The notes under the pieces: generated by a model
The model's input: only the letters and a program-made list of their open reading frames with translations
What the model was told of the DNA's origin: nothing
Databases searched by the model: none
Shown here: positions 24,001 to 54,225 of the stretch, piece by piece
Layout: each line of letters opens with the position of its first letter
Numbering within the stretch: the stretch's first letter is position 1
Made by a program: the position numbers and the translations under genes
NCBI GenBank assembly: GCA_013398275.1
Contig: VZSE01005940.1
Span: forward strand, 210,930 to 274,929
From: Promerops cafer
Lineage: Eukaryota; Chordata; Aves; Passeriformes; Nectariniidae
Direction of reading: 5' to 3'
DNA: 64,000 nt

Positions 24001-26185
24001 ATGCAATATATAAGCATAGTGCTGGGATTGCCAAAGCTGGTGAGGTACAGAAGAATAATGATAAAACTACTTTTCAGTGAATAGAAAGGAGAAGATCACA
24101 TCAGGATGAAGTACAGCTGGGAGCAACTGGTGCTGGATAATTTGTTGAACAAGCAGTCATGAAATAACCCCAGGTCTTTTAATAGCTGCCCGTGTATTAG
24201 AATTCTAATCCAGCATCCCCTGTGTTGCAGCAATGGGAGTCAGTGTAAGCAGGGGAAGGCTGGAGGAAGCCTCAGCAGTTTCTGTTGCATTGAGATGTTT
24301 GCCAGCATCCCACAAAGTTATTCACTTACTTGGGTCTTGATTAATTTTGGGGGTTTTCTTTGGAGAAATTTTCATACAGAAGTCAAGGATCCATCTGTAT
24401 TCATTTAGGCAGCGGCAGAGCTTTTAAAAATACTCTTCTCACACAAAGCATTTCATGAGTCTTTCTAGAAGTTTCAAAGGAACCTTTCTGAGGTCACTTA
24501 GACCTCTCTTTATATATTGCTCACTGAGTGCAGGTGTAAGTGGGGTCTTCCTGCTGCTCTGTACTGAGCAGTATTTTCTGTAATGTAAATGTGACTGTTC
24601 CCTTGAATCCCATTTCCAAAGCTGAATCTGACCACAGAAACAATAGTGCCTCTCTATATGTTTGGAATTGCACACCAGTTGTGCTGTTGTGCCAATGGAT
24701 TGCTTATATTCTGTGATATTTCTGATAAAAAGCACTTCTTGTGAGTGACTAGTCCCTGTCCTTAGAGGCAGTATTGGACCTAGATAGTTATGAATATGTG
24801 AAGTTTTAAGTTAGAGACTCAAACATGAGCCAATTGCAGTAAATTCACAATTAGATACAAATTCCAGTTCTGCTGAACTGATGTGTCCTGGGCTGATTGT
24901 GGCATGCAGAAAACCAGTAGGGTAGAAACCTCTACACCAGGCTTTTGAGAAAGATGAAACAATCCCTTAATACTCAAATTGTGCTTCTCAAAACCCTCCC
25001 TGGCTGCCAAGTAATATGTGTGAGGCTGGCTTAGATAACTAACCCAAAGGGAAAGATTCTAAGCAAAAATAATGTTTTAGTGATAGCTGCCTTTGTCTTT
25101 TCACTCAGTTCATGGAAATGAGTTATTAAAATGAACATAGGTATGTATAGACAAGCCTTTATTTTCCAAACAAGCAAACAAGTCCTCTGGAGTTCTCAGG
25201 ATTAAGAGTTGTTGTTGATGACAACAGCTTATCCCCAGGAAAATGGAAGTGCTTACATGTTTAATCTTTGTCACCAACATCCCTCTTCTGCTCAAAAATT
25301 GCTATTTCTATAGCAACGGTTTGAATTTATGTGACTGATGTAAATTCAAGACAAAGTTCTTAATTTTACAGATATTCTGTGCAAGGATAAAGGTAGGAGG
25401 AGCTCTAGCACACTTCTGAGAGGACTCTTCAGAGGGATTGGATAGCTTAACTTTGGGGATAATGGTTTTAAAGCATCTCAGTAGTTGTGGCTTTGATTAA
25501 TTATTTTCAAAAGCTTCTCCAGTGATTTCTGTTATTGTTATTATTGCAGCTTTTTTATGTGCTTTTGTCCCTAGTTGCTACAGTCACTACAGTTTTCTTT
25601 TAGATTCAGTTGTGATTTGGTTTGTTTTCTTTGCAGAACCAGAATATATCCCAAGATATCAATAAGCAGTCCAGTTAATTCAGTCATGTTTAAAGCGAAT
25701 TTCTTTTAACTTGGTAATGAACAGGAAACTGCAGTGAATATTTTTCATTCACACCCATCAGTTCTGTTTATCATGTTTAACAGTGTCAGGGTTTCTGAAT
25801 TTGAATAATCTTGTCAGTTTTAATTCTGTAATGGATTAATAAAGGACAAGATTTGTAAGTGAAAGTTGAGTTTGCATGGTGTGGTACAACAAGTGTTAAA
25901 GTTTGGGTAGTGCCTGGGTGGCAGCAGCAGAGTTTTATTTGTGCCACCCTCCCCTGGTTCTCCTTTCCCCCTCTCCTCCATCCCTGTAGTGCCGTGCTCA
26001 TTCTGATTTCCCTACTTTAGTGAAATTAGTTATATGTACTTCAATATTTGGAAAACTCTAATGAGCTTCTATTACCTTTGTAAGATTGGCATTGAGTTTT
26101 CTGGCATGAAACTGAATTTCAGGATTGGAAGCCTTCTATGCTGGATAAGACATGACCTTCAGTATAATACATTTAATATAATACA
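18023..26185. other. CDC73 intron 10, no gene seen
   Basis: AT-rich intronic DNA. A GC-richer patch at about 18,440-18,790 is open in several frames on both strands (largest 158 codons, minus strand) but shows no domain or splice logic. Small direct repeats include a 14-bp unit (CATGCTGAAATGGA) at 20859-20872 and 20879-20892. A 23-nt T run occupies 22716-22738. Confidence 0.5.
22716..22738. repeat. poly(T) run, 23 nt
   Basis: An uninterrupted run of 23 T followed by AAATAAG. It could be the poly(A) remnant of a minus-strand retrocopy, but no source sequence is recognisable next to it. Confidence 0.85.
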
Positions 26186-26243
26186 CTAAAGGTCGGACTC
26201 AATGAGCTTGAAGGTCTTTTCCAAATTTAATGATTCTATGATG
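26186..26243 (+). mobile_element. CR1 LINE 3'-end fragment
   Basis: The block reads through GGTCGGACTCAATGAGCTTG, then AAGGTCTTTTCCAA and ATGATTCTATGATG. That is the diagnostic 3' terminus of avian and reptilian CR1 retroposons, including the closing ATTCTATGA-type octamer repeat. Only the extreme 3' end is recognisable, as expected from strong 5' truncation. No reverse transcriptase frame is present. Confidence 0.85.
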
Positions 26244-29200
26244 AGTTTTGTATTTTGAAATAAACATGTTCTATATATTTTTTATCAGTCCTCTTTGTCT
26301 TGTCACGTCAGTTTTCTTGGTTCCAGGTATGAAAAAGTGAACCTATGCTGTTCTTTTTTTTAGGTGGTTAGTATGGGAGTCCTTTGATAAATACTGGTAA
26401 ACTTGGTTTCTGTTAAAATTTGTTCTGTAAAAATATATTTAATTCTGTTTAAACTCCCGTTCTCCCTTCCATGAAATAAGGAAGTTGAAACAATATAAAC
26501 AGTAGAAATGACCTTTTCATCAATATTGCAAACAATGGAAGTGAAATTAACTGTAATATTAGAAGTACTTGCACAATAGTTAGATCCTGGTATCAAATTA
26601 TACTTTTTTACTGTATAGTTTAAAATTAGGAACACAGTTAAAAGCTTGCAATTTATTACTTGAGTATGTCTTGTGGGACTGCTTGAAGATTTGTGTGTGC
26701 ATAGAAGTATGAAAATAAACTATACCAGTTTGATGTAGAAATAAAATGATGTGAAACACTAGCTAAAATATTATTAAAATTTTCTTGATGCAAAAAATAG
26801 CCAGAGAATTATTGGGAAGGCTGCAGAGGGAGAGCCACTGAGTTGGATTATTTTGCACGACTCTTTGAAAGGCTTGGGTTTTTTTCCAAGGCTTCTATGG
26901 GCTTTAAATTTTTTGAACAAAGCTCTATGTTTTCAGAATCCAATTTATATGAAATAGATATTTCTATCAGGCTTCAAGTAGGGCATCTGGACAAGTTTTT
27001 AGATACCTGTTTTGAAGTCAACCCTTTATTTTGGCTGTTTGTTCATACATTGATATGTGCCATATTTAATTTCTAGAAAAGTTGTGTTCTTTTTAACTAT
27101 GCAGTTGTTTTAGGTTTTTTCATAGTTCTTTAGGATGGCTTGATTAAAATTTTCAAAGGTTCAATACTTTAAGTCAGGAAATGATAATAGAGTTGCTGGT
27201 AATGAAAGTGAGTTTTTACACTCTCTTGTACCTCAAATTGAATAGATACATTGAAGCGTGCTCTTCAAAATAATTTTACAAGCTTGCCATCCACATGTAC
27301 TTATTTGCTTTCTCTTTTGAATCCAAGTTTTGCTGTGTTCTCTTCCCAAACAGAGCTGTCTTTGGGTGAATTCTGTCATGGCTGGTGAAGCTGGAAGCTG
27401 CTCTGAGTTTTACATGCAAGCAGTTGCTAACACTTCTTGCAGAATCAAATGTTACTTTTTGCTTCTACTGCTTCTGGGCTGGAGCATGCAAGCTACCCAA
27501 TAACTTTCAGATTTTTGGGTGAAATTCTGGGACTAATTTAAATATTATTAAGAAACAAGATAGTAATTAAGTTTACCAAATTAAAGCCACAAGATGGCAT
27601 CAAATTGTCAAGTCTGTCCTTTGCTCCTAATGTTTTTTTTTTTTTTAAAGGTCAAAATACAACAGGCTCTTATGACCTCTACATAGAAACCAGTTGGGAA
27701 AGGGAATGTGAAATGAAATAATTTTTCCTTCCACCATTTGAACCTGTAAAGATACCTGCCATAAGATACCTTTAACAATTTGGTTTTAAACAGGCGGGTT
27801 TATTTTCTAAAGTGTAGCAAGAGTTACTGTTCAGGCAATTTTTCCTTCCAGTTGGGAAATGAAGGTAACCTAACTGTGGATGTTAATGCTCATTTAGACC
27901 TAAGAAAAGCACTAAGTATCTAAAATACAGAATTTTCTAAAATATAGGAAAATACAAGTTGGGTCCTGATGAATCTGTCAGGTAAATATTGGTAATGGGT
28001 AATTTTTAAAAATTAATGCACATAATTGCTGTTTTAAAAAATTGTTATTTTTAGAAAGATCACAAAATGCTCCAAGAGGTTTTAAAAGGTGTCTAAAAAA
28101 ACCCAATCAAGCAAACCCCCAACACTCACTCTTAAGAAACTTAAATGCAACCATAGCTGTGCTAACCACATTTACTAACCACGTGTCCTGAGCTGTTTTC
28201 CACTCGTGCATTGGTTTGTGAACCCAGTAATTTTAGGTCTTTAGGTGTGACAGTGCTAGACAGCAGAAGGAATACACTAAACACAAAAGCACTGTTAAGC
28301 AAAGATTCTTTAAATGTCTCCAACGACAGGGAACACAAGCACTGAAGTGAGCCCCACAGAGAAGCAGATCCAGCACTCCAGGGAAACGAGGCAGTGAGGC
28401 TCAGGAGAGTATGGAGCTGATTACATTCTGTGTCAGGTTGTTGCTTCTGAATGGTTAAAAATGTAAATCATAAGTCAACTATATATATAACTTTCTATGG
28501 TAAATTAGCAGAAGTAAACCAACTAATATGTCTTTGATTAAAAAACAACGTTAAGTGGTTGTCTTAAAGAAGATTTGTATTTTTCAAATTACATGGTTTT
28601 GTTACTAAATTAGTTTCAACTTATGAATATTCATAATATACTCCTTAACAGTGTCAAACAGCTTATGCATGAGAATTAGGTATGTCATTTTCAAGCAAAA
28701 CTGTCTAAGTATTCAGAAATGTTGAGGAAATGAATGTTCTTTAAATAGCTAAACAGTGATTTCTGCTGCTTGTGATGCTTAGGGTACAGCTGCATGAACA
28801 AAAGATCCCTTAGCTGGAGTTGGAATTTGCTAGTTACTTAAGAGTAACTTTTAGATTGAGAATTTCACATGAGAAGATTTGAAATACCTTCCTGTGTGCT
28901 CAGTGAGAAATAACTCTGGCCTTTACGTGGAGTGAGAGCATGTAAACAAGGAGTTGCCTCTGAGTAGCTGAGGCCACAAATCAGCAGCAGCACCCCCTTT
29001 GTGTAGTTGGATGAAGCAGCTACAGAGGTTCCTCTGCCAGATGAATACTCTTTTTCTCTGGGAGAAATCCTGGCATGGAGCTCTCTGTGGTTATACCTGC
29101 CTTAAGAGCAGAGCTTGTCTTAAATCAGGGTGTTGTCATAGGAAAAGCTTATATCTCTATCTGAATGCTTTTGAAAAGCATTAATTTTAAATCCAAACGT

Positions 29201-31890
29201 AGCAGGACAAAGGAAAATACTAACAAAATTATTGTGGTAGTGACTTCCTTACTGAGACCAGGTTTTCCTCTCCACTTGCAGGTCTTGTCAACCATCACAG
29301 CTCTGTATTGTGTTCTTTTCCTCACCTTAGTAGTATGCATTTCTCCTTACAAATCTTTGGAGAAATGTGGGGGTAAAATACTTACCAGAGCTTCTTTTGC
29401 TACATTGGCTGCAGCTTTTACAGAACAGGAGGTAGTGGTTAGATCACTGAAACTTGTAAAAAGAGAAGGGGTGTAAATCACCTGCAAAGGATTGATGGTA
29501 CACCTTCAATCAGGTGACAGCTGAGCTTTAAGGATACCTCAGTATCAGGAGTTGTGAGCTGAGGGAGGTTCATTCCTGGGATTATCACAATCTAAGGTAC
29601 CAATTTATACAACTAATAGCTGTGACCTCCATAATTTATTGATTTGCAGAATTTGGTCTTACAAATAGAATGATTATAGGCATGGAAGTGGTATTTACTC
29701 ATTTAAATGAATTTATTTCCTACTATTAATCAGATATTTTTATGTGATATTTTTTTTCTGTCCTTTGTTTTTTGTTTGGGGGAGGGAGGTGTGTTTTGTT
29801 TCTTTCAGTTGCCATGTTCTCAAAGCCTTCCTTTTTTGTTTTAGGCTCCTGCACTAAGTTTCCCATGAGTCGCTGTAGAGCAGGCAATTCAGAGGAGAGT
29901 GTGGAGAACTCCCAAACACATAATTTGCCAGTTACTTCATTAGGCTCAAGCCACTGGTTTGGCTTTGGTTCTTATTTGGTTATAATCCTTCACAAGTTTC
30001 TCTGCAGCAGCTCCTGGTTGCCTGGCTTCACTGCAGGGTGTGTTTGAGACATGGCAAGCACTGGATGAGTGGCAGAGGAGGCAGCAAGGCTGCACTGCTG
30101 CTTCCGTAGGGGTGGAAGGAGGAATGAGGGTGGGGGACAGCACACAGTAATGGTTATGCATCTGAACTGGATTTAGAAACTTGAAACTTGGCATTGCAGG
30201 ACTTGATTTTTCTTTAGCTTGATAATTTTCTTTACATTTCATCAAGTACTGTGAATTTAAGGAAGTGTTATGGGGGAATTCTTGGTTTCTTCAAAATGAC
30301 TAACTAGTGCAGCACAGAATCATTCTTTTGATACAGAACATGGTATCTTTCTACAGAAAGAGGTGCAAAATGTTTTATTTTTGCTTTCTTGGAAAGTGGA
30401 AGTAAAAAGAAAAATGCTGTTTCTCAGTTGCAAGGCTTGTCTCAAAAGTAGTCAGCCTTTCCTGCGGCTCTTCCTCTAGAGAGTGGCAGTATTTTCATTT
30501 TTATAGTTTTCTGAGTAATTATTGTGAAAGGACATTGGCAAAAATACCTTTCCTCTGCTGCTATAAAAGTAAGTCTTAAAATATCAGGTACTGACTCAAC
30601 TGCCCTACATAAATGTTGGTATTTTAATAATCAGAAAAGAGTACAGCAAAATTTGGGATAGACCCATTACGTGCAGTGCAGGGTTAAATCCTTATACTAA
30701 AGATTAATGGGGGTTGTTGCCTGTAAAAGTTACAAAAGCTGCTCACTGCACCAAATGTCAGCTCCAGCTTATTGTAACTAATCAGGGGTGGCTTCACTAA
30801 CTCTCAGGGAAGAGAGGCTTTGAGTAAATTTGTGTTTTCTATGGGCTTGTGTGGGAGCTTCTATTTGTACTTCAGAGATCAGGAGATAAAGAGTTTTAAC
30901 TTTCATGATGGAAACTTAAGAGCAGTTCCTCTAAGTGTTATTTGAATCATGGAGTGAGCCCTCTCATTAGCTTTCTTTCATTTTGCATTACAAAACATGC
31001 TGTTATTTATGCATGGACATAGAAGTCTGATAATGCCATATTGGAGTCCTTTCCAACAGGTTTTTCCCTGAGTGGGATCTCTGACCTTTCTCAGTGTCTC
31101 ATGCTTGTAGGATACTTCACATAGTGTTTAGGTAATTTTCAGATAAAATCCATGGTTTCATGTTAAAAAGGTTTTTTCCGGTCAGCTCTGCAAATAGAAG
31201 TGGCTGGAATGTTCTGCAGCTTTTTAGCATGTTGGTGCTATGTGTTATGTTCAGTGAGGTCTCACAGCAGTGACTGAGAGCAGAGTTTGTTCTTGCAGCA
31301 ATTGTTGCTTTGGAGTCAGACGTGACCTCACTGTTTTCTTTGGTGCTGGATTGGCTCTGGGGAGTTAACAAGAATAAACAGCAGTGCAGGTTTTTTGTGT
31401 GTTACATCAAGGTAATGGGAGAAGGCATGAGCAGAACTAATTATCATGAGAGTGCTATTTCTGGGCACTAAAACTCCTCAAGTCAGGAATGCATTGCAAT
31501 TTCTTGGTCCTGGTTTTCCATCCAAAGTGTAAGCAGATCTTGTCTGGAAATTTCTACAGCCAGTATCTTATCTTTACATTACTAACCCTTGGTGAAAGTG
31601 ATAGTAGGTAAAATGAAACAATACTATAAACAGGAAAGGTTTCTTTGAATGGACATTAAAAAAAGTTTGATTGGTTAAAATGTAAGACTGTAAAAGTTGG
31701 AGGTTGTCTGTCTTCCCTAAAACAGGATCTATAAAGAGTTTGGAGTATTTGCTCTATTTTCTTCCATTTCTTTAGTGGAAACATACTGCTCTCGTTCTCA
31801 TGATACTTTCTGTACCTCTGTGCTCGTGTGAAAAACTCGTGTACCTGACACAAAGGCCAGCTGATAATGTTGCCTCTTCTCTTTCCTAAG
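26244..31890. other. CDC73 intron 10, right part, no gene seen
   Basis: AT-rich intron leading to the exon 11 acceptor (TTTCCTAAG). Short open frames such as 26843-27076 and 29165-29476 have no recognisable motifs. T-rich tracts and A-rich stretches are scattered through it. Nothing else is supported. Confidence 0.5.
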
Positions 31891-50082
<18,192 letters not shown>

Positions 50083-50451
50083 ATCCTTCAGCTGCCATTT
50101 ATTTCCTGAAGTATGGATTGAAAAAAATGGAAGGGGCTCCAGTTTGGAGACCAGAGCTCACAGTATATATGTCAAGAACTTTACAAATGAGGAAGGGTCA
50201 CAGTTAAAACTTTTTATAAAATCTTATTTGGATGATTCATGCTATGGCAGGTTGATACCTGTTGTTATTCAGAAGCAAAGGGGTTTTGCTTAAAACTATT
50301 TTTTTAATGTTGTTAGCCTTCTAGTCTGCAATCCAAATTGTATATTTTGATAGCAGCAGTTTCTTCTCTGTTTTGTTAAATTAGCCACATTTTTAAATAA
50401 TGTGTTTTGTTCCTGAGTAGATGATAGCTGGATCTCCACGGCAGGTTCCCC

Positions 50452-50512
50452 ATGTGTGTGTGCGTGTGTGCACGGGTGTGTGTAAATAAATGTGTGGGTG
50501 TGTCTATAGATA
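50452..50512. repeat. interrupted GT microsatellite in the 3' UTR
   Basis: Alternating TG with occasional CG, GG and TAAATAAA interruptions. The transcribed strand would be UG-rich, a known binding preference of CELF-type and TDP-43-like proteins; use here is speculative. Confidence 0.8.
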
Positions 50513-51441
50513 TAGTGTACAAAAAAGTTATAGACACACTGATGCACACATAGATGTTTCCAGGCTTTCTAAACCACTTAGCTTCTGAGCTTAGTTTGGG
50601 GTTTCTTTGCTTACTGTTTCACTTACTGAAAATATTTTGTTGTGAATGATATTACATTTTAGTCAGTAGGACTTGCAAACTGAGCAAAGTGGAAGTTGTT
50701 TTCGATAAATCAAAATGTCAACCTGTATATGTATATTCTGTCAGTCTTTGTTGAAAAAGGGAAGATCAAAAATCTATTGACACTTTTTTTGGATTTGTAA
50801 TGTCCCAGTTTACTAAATCTTTAAACTTTATTATAGGCATACCTTCAAGTCATGTTAACTTTAAATTGCCATTCTTCACACGCATCTCTTTCTTTAAACT
50901 GAAAGTATGCATGTGTACATTCCCATCTAGCAAATACCTTTGCATATGAGTCTAAATGTTACCTAGATTAAATGATGAATAGAGGAGGGGAGAGTTGGAA
51001 TTTTTTTTTCCTGGAACAGCCACCACAAGGAATGAATAATTTTAACTTCTTTGCATTTATACCTCTAATACTATTTTCTCGTGACAAAAGTAGCCCAGAC
51101 TGTCAACGGGAGTTGTAATTTTCTGAGCTGAGTGGCTAATATGGCCTCCTAAGGGTCTGGCATTGGAATGGAAAATCAGCCTTCTCCAATTACCAAAGAA
51201 CAGATTTTCTTCATCTACAGTGTGAGGCCAGAGAATCCTGGTATTTGTACCAATTTACAGCATCTCTGTATCTATGGAATAACATTAAGTTGATGTTGCA
51301 TACCAGTGAATGTAGAGAATGATCAAATACTGTAACACCTGCATGATTTTTTTCTGGGATAGAAAATACATGTTTATATTCCTGTTCTTGAAATTCCAAA
51401 CCATGTTTTTTTAATATACTTTACATTTAAGGTTTGACAAA

Positions 51442-51447
51442 AATAAA
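51442..51447 (+). terminator. CDC73: CDC73 poly(A) signal AATAAA
   Basis: Canonical hexamer about 1.36 kb after the stop, with a U/GU-rich downstream element within 30 nt. Confidence 0.55.
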
Positions 51448-51470
51448 ATGTTCTACCTATTCTGTTTTGG

Positions 51471-54160
51471 TTTTTATTTGATGTTAACTTCATTTTTAAT
51501 AAAACCCGAAGTCACATATCCATAAGAGGTTTTTAAAACTGTCTTAAGTTTATGAGGACTGTGAGATCTGACTTTTAATTGTATGTTTCCATCCCTGCTA
51601 TATTGAGACTGTACTTTCAAATGGTCTTAATGGAAATGTAAAAACTCAAACACCGAAACAACCCTCCGTGAATGCCAAGATGAGAAGCAGCTGACCCTGG
51701 ACTTCGGGATGGATTCAGCGTGGTGACTGGGAAGAGTGGGCACTACAGAACTACTGAGATGTCTCCTGTTTGTGTGGGCAGTTGGGCAGTACCCTGTTAC
51801 TGTCTTTTCCCTGTACTTAAGCTTATTAGAAATGTGTCCATGTCATACTGGAGCTGGCTGAAACATTGAGTACTTGGTTGTAACCTGTACTGTACAGAGC
51901 AAAGCTGTAATGGCTTCTTCCAACACAGCAGCTGCTACCACAAGCAAGTGGTTCAATTTACAGTTCATTTCTGCTTTAAACAGCGAGATATCATGTATGC
52001 TTCTTTAAACTTGAACATTTCCAATTAGAAATGTAATTTTTGCAGACTTAATAAGTACATCATGGCCTGTGCTGTTTTAAAGAGACTTCTAGGCAGTCAG
52101 CTTGAAAAGCAAATTTTGGAGAAGTGTGTGCTTCACATTGCAGTGTGATATGCAGACTATAGATTGGTTTTGCAATAGCCAAGGGTCAGTTATCTTTTCC
52201 TTGTCCTGTACTTCACTTGTGTTTTCAGTGCAGGTGTAATCCCAGATCCAGTACTGTATACAGGAGATGGCTTGATTTAGATGTAGATTTATGTATTTAT
52301 GGGCAGTTAAGTCCTCTGAAACTACTGAAGTTACGTGGATGTGGGATGGGCAGAAGAGCAATATCCATGAAATCTGTGTGACCTGTGTTGGTTTTTATGG
52401 GTTGAGGACAGACCTTTAACATCTTAGAATTTTGTACTGGCAAGCAGTTTGTGACCCAAGTTATACAATATGTATTTGTGAAGGAGCTGGCATCTGATTG
52501 TGCATATTTTTGTCAGTCATAAAAGTAGTGATGTTTATAAAATGAGCCATTTTGCAATCAGATTCCTGCTGACATTATTGGAAGTTTAATTAGGTTGTCA
52601 GAATAGCATTCCTGCTGCCTTCATAAATAACTGCACATAGATTATGAAACTACTTGGACTTAAAAATGTAGCCTTACAGCAGCATTTTGCAACACAGCTG
52701 GAATTTTAGACACTTACGCTTAATTTATCTACATGTTAATGTAGAGTAGTAAAGAAAACTGATACTAAGAAGTGGGGAGGCTGGAGGAGCAGACATCTGT
52801 TTTACTGAGCTGCTTTCTTATTGCTGAGCAAATTCGACGCACTACTTAGAGGTGTATAAAGTGTGTAAATTGTATTCAATTAAAATGTACAACTATAGCT
52901 GAGCTACTTCCCTGACTGCAGTTTATTGAACAATAGAATGACACGAGCTTGAGAATCAGATATCAAATTGGCTCTTCCTATTACACACCCTGAGTGTCAC
53001 AACTCTGCACTGTTTCATAAGTACGAGGTGAGTGAGATGAAGCACAGTAAGTTGAGAACTGGTTTGAAGTCTGTTGTAGGGCTCACATACTGTCAGCAGG
53101 TGATTATTGCTTTTACTAACAGGGTTAGTGGGGCCAGTAGTTATACCTGAAGTAATGATTTTATATTAAAAACTAAAATACCTGTGATTTATACTATTTG
53201 AGCTTTTGAATGTTAGTCTGAACAAAGCAGACAAAAGGGGAATTTTTTTGTAAGGTAAAGTAGGGCAACTGCAGGGACTTGCGTACCTGAAGAAATTGCA
53301 GATCAGCATCCTCAGCTGAGTAGGCTCAGCTATTCAGCTATTACCTGGAAATTTTTGTAGGAAGATGGTTTTACAAATAGGTACTAAAGTCAGTGCTTGA
53401 GCTAGACAATTTATGGAACTGTTCTGCAATGCTGTAAACCTTTTTATTTCTGAATTCAGAAGAAAATGTAGATAGCAAATTGTGTGCTAAGTTGCCCTTC
53501 ATCATAAGTTAAACTATTATGTTATATTTGACAGCAAATTTGGAACAGCAAATTTGTTTTTGGCTTTCATTTGCTGTGCAGTTGGTGTATAAAATACTGC
53601 CATTCTCTACAGGGACATGGAAAAGTAAGTTTTATTAGTACAGCCTTTATTCTTTTGCTGGTGAAATATGCACTTAGTTGCTAATTCTTGCAAACACTAT
53701 ACCAGAAAAAAAAAAAAAAGCTGATCAAAATTAATGGCTTAGTGGTTTTAAAATTTAATGTCATGAATGCATTTTAATTCAAAAGCCATAACTAATGCCA
53801 AGTACTTTATTAGAGCAATGTGTTCATGAAAAATTAAAATCCCTGCCTGAAGGAACTGCTGGCCAAGTAGGTTACAGTTCAGCTAATGTGTGGAAAAATG
53901 TACCACAAACTGGAATCTCCAGGTGCCATATCCTGAGTTGCTCATTTGTAACCGAATGGATTTGTTTTGGGAGGTGGCAGTCCTGCTTCCTTTGCTGCAC
54001 GCTTCAGTCACAGTCGTGTAGCTTCCGCCTTGCGCTTGGGTTTGCACTGAGACTGCACAGCACAAGGGTTCTGAGGCAGGGACAGAAAACAGATCACTGA
54101 GGATGGAGTTGTGGGAGTGGAGCTCAGGCACTTGGCAAGGATAAAGATGGTGTCCAAATG
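51471..54160. other. intergenic, downstream of CDC73, no gene seen
   Basis: AT-rich DNA with only short chance frames. The left part could belong to extended CDC73 3' UTR isoforms. No RNA gene or element is recognised. Confidence 0.5.
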
Positions 54161-54164
54161 GGAC

Positions 54165-54225
54165 TGTGATCCAGAGGGTAACATCTGATGTCCTTGTGGA
54201 CCCTTCCAACTCAGCACATCCTGTG
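54165..54225 (+). mobile_element. probable diverged CR1 LINE 3'-end fragment
   Basis: The run GATGTCCTTGTGGACCCTTCC followed by AACTCAGCACATCCTGTG lines up, with substitutions, with the typical CR1 3' end (GGTCCCTTCCAACYCA...ATTCTATG). It is older than the copy near 26.2 kb. The 5' extent is unclear. Confidence 0.45.

Larger units (their letters stand above)
50083..51470 (+). other. CDC73: CDC73 3' UTR
   Basis: AT-rich sequence after the stop with no coding potential. The end is placed just after an AATAAA at 51442-51447, which is followed by a T/G-rich stretch (TTCTGTTTTGGTTTTTATTT) of the kind that directs cleavage. A second AATAAA lies at 51498-51503. Longer forms are possible. A GT-rich microsatellite lies inside. 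Confidence 0.6.

Noticed and set aside
31040..31065. GGAGTCCTTTCCAAC, resembling part of a CR1 tail
   Set aside because: The match is too short and lacks the following ATTCTATG repeat.
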